From Ignavibacteriales bacterium (GTDB taxonomy: Bacteria; Bacteroidota; Ignavibacteria; Ignavibacteriales; Melioribacteraceae): a stretch of 64,000 nucleotides of DNA. A program made the position numbers and the translations under genes. The notes beneath the pieces were generated by a model. It saw only the letters and a list, made by a program, of their open reading frames with translations. It had not been told where the DNA came from and ran no database searches. Numbering within the stretch: position 1 is the stretch's first letter; every line of letters starts with the position of its first letter. Below are positions 53,359-61,863 of this stretch, one piece after another. The DNA lies in NCBI GenBank assembly GCA_026390795.1, contig JAPLFG010000001.1, positions 124,001 through 188,000 of the forward strand, given 5' to 3'.

Positions 53359-54021
53359 ATGCCGAAGAATTATGTCTCTAACAAAGATGAAACTGTTCGA
53401 ATGTTTGAGAATGATTTTTTGGAAGCACTTTCTCACGTGCACTGGACAGTTCCATTATGGTTATTTGTACCAATAATCATTGTTATGTTATATGAGGGTC
53501 TGTATATTTTTTCTGTTCCGTTTTCTAAATCCATGCTGCTTATTGTATTCGGATTATTCATATGGACTTTTACTGAATACACGTTACATAGATTTGTTTT
53601 TCATTATCAGCCTAAAAGTAATTGGGGGAAGCGGTTGCATTTTATTGTGCACGGAGTACATCACGATTATCCAAAGGATTCAAAAAGACTTGTGATGCCG
53701 CCTTCGGTTAGTCTGCCGCTTGCGTCATTCTTTTTTATTCTATTTAATTCTTTATTTGGTAATGCTTATGTATTTCCGTTTTTTGCCGGATTCTTGATTG
53801 GTTACTTATTTTATGATATCACTCATTATGCGATACATCATTTTAATATGCACAATAAATTCTGGCTAGCGATAAAAAATCATCATTCAAAACATCATTA
53901 CCAAAATCCAGATTTAGGATACGGTGTCAGTCAACCAACTTGGGATTACGTATTTCGAACATCATTCTCTGTAAAAGAAAATACGCAAGAGAATGAAACT
54001 AAACTCATTAATCAGAAGTGA
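53359..54021 (+). CDS. Fatty acid hydroxylase superfamily protein (FA2H-like)
   Basis: A 220-residue integral membrane di-iron hydroxylase. Three to four membrane segments and the histidine clusters HRFVFHYQ, HGVHHDYP, HYAIHHFNMH and NHHSKHHYQ, with the final GYGVSQPTWDYVF, match the fatty-acid 2-hydroxylase (Scs7/FAH) group of the sterol desaturase superfamily. It would 2-hydroxylate an acyl chain, perhaps of a sphingolipid or ornithine lipid. AAAGGAGG precedes the ATG, a perfect ribosome site. Next gene is a GH9 lipoprotein 42 nt later. Confidence 0.85.
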   Translation: MPKNYVSNKDETVRMFENDFLEALSHVHWTVPLWLFVPIIIVMLYEGLYIFSVPFSKSMLLIVFGLFIWTFTEYTLHRFVFHYQPKSNWGKRLHFIVHGVHHDYPKDSKRLVMPPSVSLPLASFFFILFNSLFGNAYVFPFFAGFLIGYLFYDITHYAIHHFNMHNKFWLAIKNHHSKHHYQNPDLGYGVSQPTWDYVFRTSFSVKENTQENETKLINQK

Positions 54022-54063
54022 GCTAGTGATAACTAAGAAAAATTTCCAGCTTAAAGGAAGCAT

Positions 54064-55731
54064 ATGATTTTTCAATGTGTAAAAATAATTTTGTATTTCC
54101 TTGTATTAGGTACGGTAAGCAGCTGTACTCTAAATCTTAATGCGGAGCCCGAAATATTTGTTCGTTTTAATCAACTTGGATTTACTCCAAACGATATAAA
54201 AACTGCTGTGGTTCTTTCAACTACTAATATGGATGGGAAATCTATTTCTATTGTTGATTCTAAGAGTGATAAAAAAGTTATTTCAGTTTCATTCGGTATA
54301 AATCAAGGACCGTATGGAAATTTTCCTTTTACATACTTAATAGATTTCAGTCAAATCAAAAACAGCGGCGACTATTATCTTCTATATTCAAAACAGAGAA
54401 CGTACCAGTTCAAGATCAGTGAACAAGTTTATAATGGACTCGCAGATACTCTACTTCAATTCTTTAGAGTTCAGAGATGCGGTTATACGGACCCATTACT
54501 TCATAAAGTTTGTCATATTGCAGATGCAACCAGCATCATTGATGGTAAACAAACCATTGCAAAGACAATTGATGTTACCGGCGGCTGGCATGACGCAGGC
54601 GATTACGTGAAATTCCTTAATACAACTGCATTTTCAACTTATCTCTTATTGTTCTCATATGATTTCGATCCGGGTAAGTTTGGATTCGACAATAATAAAA
54701 ATGGTATTCCCGATATTCTTGAGGAAGCAAAAGTTGGTTTAGACTGGATGCTGCGTTGCTACAATGATAAGAATAAAGTAGTAACACAAGTTCAAAATTT
54801 GCGCGACCATGATGTTGGCTGGCGTTTACCAGAAGACGATCCGCTCGGATTCGATCGTCCGGCATTTGTTGGAATGGGAAAAAATCTTATAGGTATTTAT
54901 TCTGCAACAATGGCGTTAGCATCGAGAATATGGCGCGATAAATTAAAATATCCGGAATTTTCAAATCAGTGCATTACTGCTGCAGAAAATATTTATTCTA
55001 TTAGAAATAAAGTTGCCAATGTTGATAGTAGTGGCAGCGGTCAATATCTTGATTCTAAATTCGAAGGTAAACTTGCTCTAGGTGCTGTTGAACTTTATAT
55101 GACTACTCAGAAATCATCTTATCTAAATGATGCTTCAACTTATGCTGATTCTGCTGGATCGGATTATTGGTGGAGTTGGGGAAATGTAAATTCTTTAGCA
55201 GATTACCGTTTAGCAAAATTCATTCCCCGTTTCTCCGGGTTCATTAAAAAAAATCTAGATGAGTTTAATACAAATAAAAACAGTAATCTATTTGGAAAGG
55301 GAACAGAATTAAGTTGGGGAACAAATGTTACCTTATTAGGTATTACTTTGCAAAATATTCTGTATAAAAAATTAACGAATGATAATAAATTCGATTCAGT
55401 TGCAGTATTTCAAAGAGATTTTATTCTTGGAAGAAATTCATGGGGAGTGAGTTTCATTTCAAATGTCGGCAAAAATTTTACAATTAATTTTCATCATCAA
55501 ATTGCAAAAATTAAAGGAAAACTTCCGGGTGGGTTTGCCGCTGGTCCAGCAACAAAAGAATTTGTAGATAATTCGAAAATTGTTTTCGAGAAAGCAGATA
55601 AATATGCTAAATTTCAAACGAAGGATTCTTACTATCGAGATGATAGAATGGATTATATAACGAACGAACCCACAATAAGCGGAAATGCAACAGCAATATT
55701 TGTATTCGGAAATTTATCGTCTCGGAAGTAG
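54064..55731 (+). CDS. Glycoside hydrolase family 9 lipoprotein (cellulase-like)
   Basis: A 555-residue exported enzyme, lipid-anchored through lipobox VSSC (residues ~18-21). An N-terminal CelD_N-type Ig-like domain (FVRFNQLGFTPNDIKTAVVL) precedes the GH9 (alpha/alpha)6 domain. Catalytic acids are visible in VTGGWHDAGDYVKF (Asp base) and DYITNEPTISGNATAIF (Glu acid), with GRNSWGVSF and FHHQIA between. GH9 cleaves beta-1,4-glucans with inversion; a different beta-glucan target is possible because this gene is followed directly by an exopolysaccharide-like locus. AAAGGAAG precedes the ATG. Confidence 0.9.
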   Translation: MIFQCVKIILYFLVLGTVSSCTLNLNAEPEIFVRFNQLGFTPNDIKTAVVLSTTNMDGKSISIVDSKSDKKVISVSFGINQGPYGNFPFTYLIDFSQIKNSGDYYLLYSKQRTYQFKISEQVYNGLADTLLQFFRVQRCGYTDPLLHKVCHIADATSIIDGKQTIAKTIDVTGGWHDAGDYVKFLNTTAFSTYLLLFSYDFDPGKFGFDNNKNGIPDILEEAKVGLDWMLRCYNDKNKVVTQVQNLRDHDVGWRLPEDDPLGFDRPAFVGMGKNLIGIYSATMALASRIWRDKLKYPEFSNQCITAAENIYSIRNKVANVDSSGSGQYLDSKFEGKLALGAVELYMTTQKSSYLNDASTYADSAGSDYWWSWGNVNSLADYRLAKFIPRFSGFIKKNLDEFNTNKNSNLFGKGTELSWGTNVTLLGITLQNILYKKLTNDNKFDSVAVFQRDFILGRNSWGVSFISNVGKNFTINFHHQIAKIKGKLPGGFAAGPATKEFVDNSKIVFEKADKYAKFQTKDSYYRDDRMDYITNEPTISGNATAIFVFGNLSSRK

Positions 55732-55885
55732 TTTTAATGCTGTACTATAATGATCCAACAGTTTTTATATTCTCACTTTAGGATTTTAAAAGAGATGAAA
55801 ATGCTGATTTTCTCCCGAATTATGCTGTTTTACTGGCATATTTGTTGGTTTTAATCAGAAGTCTAAAATCTATTAGGTAAATAAT

Positions 55886-57142
55886 ATGGTTGGAAATATA
55901 CGACGAATACCATCTGGCTTTTCTTTCATTGATAAGAATTGGGGTGGAATTTACAAAGGTGGAAGTTACATGCTGGTTGGTCCGCGTAAATCGGGAAGAA
56001 CACTTATCGGATTGCAATTTGCGCTTGAAGCTGCAAAATCTTCTGAGGTATGTCTTTATTTTACATTAATGCGCCCAAAAGATTTGATGATTCAAGCAGC
56101 ATCTTTGAATTTCGATATTCAATCTTACATGAATCAAAATCTTATAATTGTTGTTCGTGTTGCCCCCCCTAATGGAATTTATGATATGTACAATCCGGAT
56201 GATTATCTCGTTGAATATTTGAATGATATAGTAACAGTAGTAGATCAATACCGTCCTTCAAGAATAATTTTTGATGAGTTGACTCCGTTTGTAGGTTTTA
56301 AGAATTTGGATTATTTACAAGCTGCTTTTGTTCATACATTAGAAACGATTGAAGAGAAAGATATCACAAGTTTGTTTATCATCAGTGAACCTGCAACAAA
56401 AAAAGCTTTTTCAATTGTTGAAGGGCTCTCTCAAAATGTAACGGCAACTATTGAATTGAAAAAAGAAGGGGAAACAAGAGAAGAACGGTTTCAAGGTGGA
56501 AAAGTTACTATTACACCAAACGTTGGGCATACCGAAGGGCAGTTCACGGATAATTATAGAATTGAACCATATAAAGGAGTTACAACAGAATTTTCACCCC
56601 CCACAAAAACTATTGAAGAACTTCCTGCAATGCCGCGAGGACGTAGTTTTAATAAACCTACAAGAATAGATGTACCCTCAGAGCCTTATGCTTTCTCGAA
56701 CGTATATAATTATAATGATTTTCTTTTGATTCTTAATAATCAAATTGCACTTTACAAAAGTACCGGGCAAAGCTTCAATCTTATTTCTTTTAGATTAGAT
56801 CCTGCAGCTCCTCTAAGAGGTTTATTGACAATACAACAGTTACAGAATGCTATCCGTTTATCTACAAGTAAGAAGGATAAAATTTGTATTGTTGATAATA
56901 AAGTAATAGTTCTTTTGGTTAGAGGAAGTCTTAAAAGCTCTATTGATCTGATGTCTAATATGCAGAACAATTTACCTAGCCATGACCAGAACTATATAAG
57001 TGTAGTATTAGATTTTATTTCCATATATAATATTGAAGTGGATGAACGTATAGAGAATGCAGAATCAATGATGGAACTAATCCATAACTCCGATGCGAAT
57101 TCTATGCAAAATTATCAGCCGCTCAATAAATTTATAGGGTAA
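55886..57142 (+). CDS. KaiC-like RecA-fold ATPase with diverged C-terminal domain
   Basis: A 418-residue protein. The N-terminal ~240 residues match the KaiC/RadA-like ATPase fold (IPSGFSFIDKNWGGIYKGGS and Walker B SRIIFDELTPF, about 125-134). Walker A reads VGPRKSGRT (residues 31-39), with Arg38 where Lys is expected. After a proline-rich linker (~240-270), residues ~275-400 form an alpha/beta domain (FLLILNNQIALYKSTGQSFN, KVIVLLVRGS) that could be a degenerate GGDEF-like fold; that is a guess. It leads the exopolysaccharide-like operon (1-nt overlap with the next gene), so a regulatory role is inferred. Confidence 0.7.
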   Translation: MVGNIRRIPSGFSFIDKNWGGIYKGGSYMLVGPRKSGRTLIGLQFALEAAKSSEVCLYFTLMRPKDLMIQAASLNFDIQSYMNQNLIIVVRVAPPNGIYDMYNPDDYLVEYLNDIVTVVDQYRPSRIIFDELTPFVGFKNLDYLQAAFVHTLETIEEKDITSLFIISEPATKKAFSIVEGLSQNVTATIELKKEGETREERFQGGKVTITPNVGHTEGQFTDNYRIEPYKGVTTEFSPPTKTIEELPAMPRGRSFNKPTRIDVPSEPYAFSNVYNYNDFLLILNNQIALYKSTGQSFNLISFRLDPAAPLRGLLTIQQLQNAIRLSTSKKDKICIVDNKVIVLLVRGSLKSSIDLMSNMQNNLPSHDQNYISVVLDFISIYNIEVDERIENAESMMELIHNSDANSMQNYQPLNKFIG

Positions 57143-59610
57143 TGAAAACATATTTGAAAATACTTCTAATATTCATATTTATTTCTGCTGTAACAATCCA
57201 TTCTCAGAACAAATCCGAGTCTTTTAAAAACCAAGGTAAAAAACATCAAAAACAAAAAGTTAGGGAAAACACCGAGTCAAAAATAGATAGTTCTTTCCGT
57301 GTCCTGAATAACGAACCGGAAAACTTCCAATTACGTTTTGGTCTTATTGATGAACTTATAAAAACTAATCGTTACGATGAAGCTTACCAGCAACTTCAGT
57401 ATCTCGAACCGGCGTATAAAGACGATGAAAAATTTAAATCTCAATTCAAAATTGTTACTGACTTCCGTGACAGTACCTTTAACCGGGAGGTAGAACATTA
57501 TACTGTTTTGCTTAAAGAAAATCCTTTGGATAAAGAAGCAGTTATGAAACTTGCTGCTGCATATGGAAATCTTTTATACTACAATAGCGCCATAGAAATT
57601 TTAGAAGAATTCCTGCAGAGCATTCCGGAAGATCAAGATTTGGATGCACGGTTCAAATATTCCCAATATTGTGCGTGGAATTATGAATGGGAAAAAGCGA
57701 CTTCACAAATTGATAAATTGCTGGAACTTGACCCGGACAATTTAGATTATCAACTTTTACGCGCACAAATATGTATCATGACGGTTACCAATCTTGACTT
57801 AGCTGAAAAATATTTGTTAAATGTTTTTAGCAACCGTACGAATGACTTGAATGTTTTGACTGCTTTAACAAATCTCTACGTCTGGAAAACTGATTTTCAT
57901 GAAGCGGAAAAATATTTGAACTTATCAAAACAAATTGCTCCCAATAATCATGATGTTGAAAATTCCGGAAAAAATCTAGTCTCAAAAAAGGCAGATTATG
58001 ATGCTCAAATTGCATTACAATCTTTGAGAGTTGATGCTAATAATTTATTCTCCGATGGGAATTGCAGCGACGCGTTCGAAAAATATTCTAAATATATTTC
58101 AAGCAAATCTGTTGTTACCCGGGATGAATGGGTCGAATATGCAAACATCTCATCTTGTGCAAAGAAATATGCAGAGGCAATTGGGGCTTACAGCAAAGCC
58201 ATTGATCAACAATATGATTTCTCACTTTCTATTAAAAGAGCGATAAATTATTACTACAATCGGGATACTGTCCGGGCAGCCCAAGAACTTGAATCCTTGA
58301 GTAAAGTTGATCAAAATAACGATGAATACCGACTAATATTAGCCGATGCATATACAAAAACATTTCAGTTGGAAAAAGCTGATGAGATTTACCATGATCT
58401 TCTTAGAAAAACTAACGATGAGAATCAAATACAGCTGATTGACACACAAATGATGGCATTAGGTGAAAATTATGTGGAAGATAAAAAATTAGAAAAAGGC
58501 GAAAAAATATTTGATGAAATAAATAAATCTATTACGGCTCCTTCTACCAAAAATGAATTAAATAAGAAATTTATTTTTTTGGGTGATGCTTATGTTATGA
58601 ATGAAAGATACGGTGATGCAAAACGTATTTACGGTAATTTATTGGAAGAGTCTCAAGATACAATGGAATTGATAACAATAAAAGAAAGAATTAGCTGGTT
58701 ACCGCCCTCTGGTTTCAACCGTAGAATCTCAGAAGTTAAAAACCTTTTTTCGGTCTTTCTTCCTAACGAGATGAATATAATTCCATTTTCAAATTATTAT
58801 AGTGATAATCAAAAATACAGCTTAATGAATTATGGACTTCAGACTGAAGCAATATTTTCCAAATATTTTTCTCTTGGTGCATCAGTTACTAGAGCAAATA
58901 TTAGTAATAGCTTAATTGACAAAGACTTTACCCAATTAAAAGGGAATGCCCGGCTCAACCTTTTTGAGTCCGTTACATTGAAAGGGAGTTACGGATTTTG
59001 GAAAATATTTGACGAACCTAATAAAACAATTGGCGATGTTTCTATTCAATTTAATATGGGGAACGATCTATCTGCGTTATTATCGTTCGAGAAGAATGAT
59101 TTAAGAATGACAAGGTATTCTTCTAATTTTATTTTCTCTCGGATTAATATTGATAATTATCTCATGAATCTTAATTATGATTATAAGGGATTATTTAAGC
59201 TTGCTGGAAATTATAATTATTTCAAATTGGGCGATGGAAATGAAGGGAATGATTTTCAGTTTAGAATAAGTAGAAAATTTTTTGAGAACGGTAATTTTGG
59301 GTACGAATACTTCTTCTCAGATTATTCTTTTATATCTGAGCATTATTACTCACCCCAAAATTATTACTCACATTCTTTATGGAGTGAATGGAATTGGATC
59401 TTTAAGAATTTGAAATTAGAAGCCGGTGTGAAAATTGGCTATGTTCCTTCTGCAGATTTTTTCCTTTTAGATTTATCATTGGGCGCAATTTACAATCCGG
59501 TAGCTAATCTTGATCTGGTTGGAAAAATTGCCTATGGAAATAATCCCAGATACGGTGATAGCTATAAAAATATTTCTGTATCCTTATCAGCTCTTTTTGG
59601 AGTTTTTTAA
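57142..59610 (+). CDS. TPR and outer-membrane beta-barrel protein (PgaA/YaiO-like exporter)
   Basis: An 822-residue exported protein with signal peptide (MKTYLKILLIFIFISAVTIH, cleavage near SQN). Tetratricopeptide repeats fill about residues 45-545 (EKATSQIDKLLELDPDN, DFHEAEKYLNLSKQIAPNN, EKADEIYHDLL), then a beta-barrel of ~260 residues (FSKYFSLGASVTR to LSALFGVF, terminal Phe). TPR plus barrel is the layout of PgaA, BcsC and AlgK-AlgE style polymer exporters; the barrel looks YaiO-like. Its ATG overlaps the ATPase stop by one base (TAATG). It should guide a polysaccharide across the periplasm and outer membrane. Confidence 0.78.
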   Translation: MKTYLKILLIFIFISAVTIHSQNKSESFKNQGKKHQKQKVRENTESKIDSSFRVLNNEPENFQLRFGLIDELIKTNRYDEAYQQLQYLEPAYKDDEKFKSQFKIVTDFRDSTFNREVEHYTVLLKENPLDKEAVMKLAAAYGNLLYYNSAIEILEEFLQSIPEDQDLDARFKYSQYCAWNYEWEKATSQIDKLLELDPDNLDYQLLRAQICIMTVTNLDLAEKYLLNVFSNRTNDLNVLTALTNLYVWKTDFHEAEKYLNLSKQIAPNNHDVENSGKNLVSKKADYDAQIALQSLRVDANNLFSDGNCSDAFEKYSKYISSKSVVTRDEWVEYANISSCAKKYAEAIGAYSKAIDQQYDFSLSIKRAINYYYNRDTVRAAQELESLSKVDQNNDEYRLILADAYTKTFQLEKADEIYHDLLRKTNDENQIQLIDTQMMALGENYVEDKKLEKGEKIFDEINKSITAPSTKNELNKKFIFLGDAYVMNERYGDAKRIYGNLLEESQDTMELITIKERISWLPPSGFNRRISEVKNLFSVFLPNEMNIIPFSNYYSDNQKYSLMNYGLQTEAIFSKYFSLGASVTRANISNSLIDKDFTQLKGNARLNLFESVTLKGSYGFWKIFDEPNKTIGDVSIQFNMGNDLSALLSFEKNDLRMTRYSSNFIFSRINIDNYLMNLNYDYKGLFKLAGNYNYFKLGDGNEGNDFQFRISRKFFENGNFGYEYFFSDYSFISEHYYSPQNYYSHSLWSEWNWIFKNLKLEAGVKIGYVPSADFFLLDLSLGAIYNPVANLDLVGKIAYGNNPRYGDSYKNISVSLSALFGVF

Positions 59611-59910
59611 TAATCTCAAGATCAAACAGAACAATTGCAGTAAGTGAATTTGATCCTATGAATAAAAATGATTTATAAGATTATTCTGCACACTTCCTTT
59701 AAGAGTTACTTTTAACGTATTTTCTTGCAACAAGTTAATAAAAAAACTATATTCGTCTCGATGTTGTTTCTTAATGAGTCAGAATTACTATTAATTTAAT
59801 CTTGGGACATCTGAAAGCAAGAATAGTATTGAAATTTCGATTTAATCGCTTGATTTAATGGCACCATCATTGTTTAATTAAATTGATTAATATCCAATGC
59901 AAGAATAATA
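59611..59910. other. Gap inside the exopolysaccharide-like locus
   Basis: About 300 AT-rich bases with no open frame that I trust. A repeated GATTTAAT word occurs near 59838-59860 (ATTTCGATTTAATCGCTTG and the following GATTTAATGG). The region may carry a promoter for the polymerase gene; nothing is certain. Confidence 0.35.
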
Positions 59911-61350
59911 GTGGACTCAAAAAATCAAAAATATCAGATTGCCCTCGATAACAGAGAGGTCAAACCGCCCAAAAGAAATCTTGGAGCTGAAAAATTAAGG
60001 GTAATTTTCATTTCTGGATTTATTTCTCTTCTATTGATCATCACAATTATTTTAACAGTCCCATTAACCGTTCTATCCTGGAGTGGTTTGTTCGTTTATT
60101 CATCAATCGTTTCGTTAGTTATCTTTTTGTTTATTTTGTTGATCAGATATTTCGGCATCCTTTTCATGGCTTATTTCTACAATACGAGATATACAGTTCA
60201 GAATAAGGAAGGTTATTATCCTTTCATTTCAATTATTGTCCCGGTTTTTAATGAAGGAGTGGTTCTAAAATATTCAATTGAATCCCTTCTGGATATTGAT
60301 TACCCGAACTATGAAATTATAATAGTAAATGATGGTTCGACTGATGATACTTCGATTGTAGGTGAATTGTTAGTAGGCAATCAGAGAGGACGGAACGGGC
60401 TTATTAAAGTTTCGATGATTAATAAGCCAAATGGGGGTAAAGCTAAAGCCTTGAATGCTGGCATACAATATTCTGAAGCCCAATTTGTTTTATGCATGGA
60501 TGGAGATTCTCAATTAACTCCTAATTCTTTAAAAATGGCTGTACGACATTTTATTGATCCGGCAGTTGGCGCAGTTGCAGGCAATGTAAAAGTACAAAAT
60601 AGAAAAAGAATATTAACTGACCTTCAAGCGCTTGAGTATTTAGAAGGATTAAATATGGCACGAAGCGCCCAAGGATTTATTCAAATGGTGAATATTATTC
60701 CAGGTCCCATCGGTTTATTTAGAAAGACTGCCTTAAGGGATGCGGGATTTTATTCAAGTGACACGTTCGCTGAAGATGCAGATGTTACTCTTAAAATTTT
60801 AGCTCACGGTTGGAGAATTGTTTATGAACCGAATGCTATTGCGTATACCGAAGCTCCTATAACTATATACCAGTTATTAAAACAAAGATATAGATGGACT
60901 AGAGGAATTCTTCAAGCAATAAGAAAACATAAACGGTATCTTTTCAATCCAACCGTTAATTTTAATAATAGTTTGATAATGTGGTCAATGTTTTACGAAG
61001 CATTAATTTGGCCGGCAATGAATATCTTTGTAAATCTTTATTTTATAATTATTGCAATCTTTTACGGTTTATCGAGTTTTATCTTCTTATGGTGGATTGG
61101 TATTGCAGTACTGGATCTTATGGCTGCCGTATATTGCGTAGCAGCGGAAAAAGAAGAATTTAGATTAGTACCGTATGCAATTATTTACAGAATTGTATTC
61201 ATCCTATTGATAGATGTTACAAAGGCAATGGCAACTGTTGAAGAATTTCTTGGAGTTAGGATGACCTGGGGGAAATTAGAAAGAACCGGTTTAGGTAATT
61301 CTCCAAGCTCTACTTCCAAACCTATTCCTGTTACGGTCGCATCAAAATAA
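59911..61350 (+). CDS. Processive family 2 glycosyltransferase (PgaC/BcsA-like polymerase)
   Basis: A 479-residue membrane glycosyltransferase. Two N-terminal membrane segments (~29-50 and ~58-82) precede the GT2 domain with SIIVPVFNEG, IIIVNDGSTDDT, CMDGDSQ (DxD-type), AEDADVT and the processivity motif KQRYRWTRG (Q..RW), followed by membrane segments from ~350. This is the layout of enzymes that both make and extrude polymers (poly-N-acetylglucosamine, cellulose, hyaluronan); the sugar is not readable. Start GTG 59911; no ATG fits. It follows the exporter gene by 300 nt and precedes two small/accessory genes. Confidence 0.88.
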   Translation: MDSKNQKYQIALDNREVKPPKRNLGAEKLRVIFISGFISLLLIITIILTVPLTVLSWSGLFVYSSIVSLVIFLFILLIRYFGILFMAYFYNTRYTVQNKEGYYPFISIIVPVFNEGVVLKYSIESLLDIDYPNYEIIIVNDGSTDDTSIVGELLVGNQRGRNGLIKVSMINKPNGGKAKALNAGIQYSEAQFVLCMDGDSQLTPNSLKMAVRHFIDPAVGAVAGNVKVQNRKRILTDLQALEYLEGLNMARSAQGFIQMVNIIPGPIGLFRKTALRDAGFYSSDTFAEDADVTLKILAHGWRIVYEPNAIAYTEAPITIYQLLKQRYRWTRGILQAIRKHKRYLFNPTVNFNNSLIMWSMFYEALIWPAMNIFVNLYFIIIAIFYGLSSFIFLWWIGIAVLDLMAAVYCVAAEKEEFRLVPYAIIYRIVFILLIDVTKAMATVEEFLGVRMTWGKLERTGLGNSPSSTSKPIPVTVASK

Positions 61351-61374
61351 CAAAAGATTTTAATAGAGGTTTTT

Positions 61375-61863
61375 ATGGAATTAATTCCAATACTTTCTCT
61401 CATCATTTTGGTTGCAACGATCTCCACATTCATACTATCTGTGGGTGCTTACATTCTCTATAAAGTTAGGGAACGTAAAGGCGTTACAACTCAAGTTGCT
61501 CAGCCGGCGGCATTACCGGCAGAACTCTTGGCTCCTGCACCCCTGCTTTCCGAGCAAAGACTTACTCCTGAGAGAAGAACATTCGATATTCCCCAACAGG
61601 AGTTTGGATTTGAATATCAACGTCAACCTTCTAATATACCATATGAAGATACAACTCGCGGTCCTGAATTAAGACCAACATTTGTTGGGACATCGCCACC
61701 TACATATGGAGAAAGATATCAGAAGCCAACAGGAGAATCAGCTCATTTTAATGAACAGGAACGCCCAGGCCCGAAGAAAAAATTTATGCGATATACAAAT
61801 GAAGGTTATGTTGATCCATCGAGTCAAGATCGTAAACAAGAGGATAATTTGAGGTGGCGGTAA
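61375..61863 (+). CDS. Small single-span membrane protein of the exopolysaccharide-like locus
   Basis: A 162-residue protein with one N-terminal membrane segment (about residues 5-27; ELIPILSLIILVATISTFI) and a long, Pro/Gln/Arg-rich, probably disordered cytoplasmic tail (QPAALPAELLAPAPLL; FEYQRQPSNIPYEDTTRG). No known family is evident. It lies between the polymerase and the deacetylase-fold gene, overlapping the latter by 10 nt, so it is likely an accessory membrane subunit. GAGG precedes the ATG. Confidence 0.65.
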   Translation: MELIPILSLIILVATISTFILSVGAYILYKVRERKGVTTQVAQPAALPAELLAPAPLLSEQRLTPERRTFDIPQQEFGFEYQRQPSNIPYEDTTRGPELRPTFVGTSPPTYGERYQKPTGESAHFNEQERPGPKKKFMRYTNEGYVDPSSQDRKQEDNLRWR

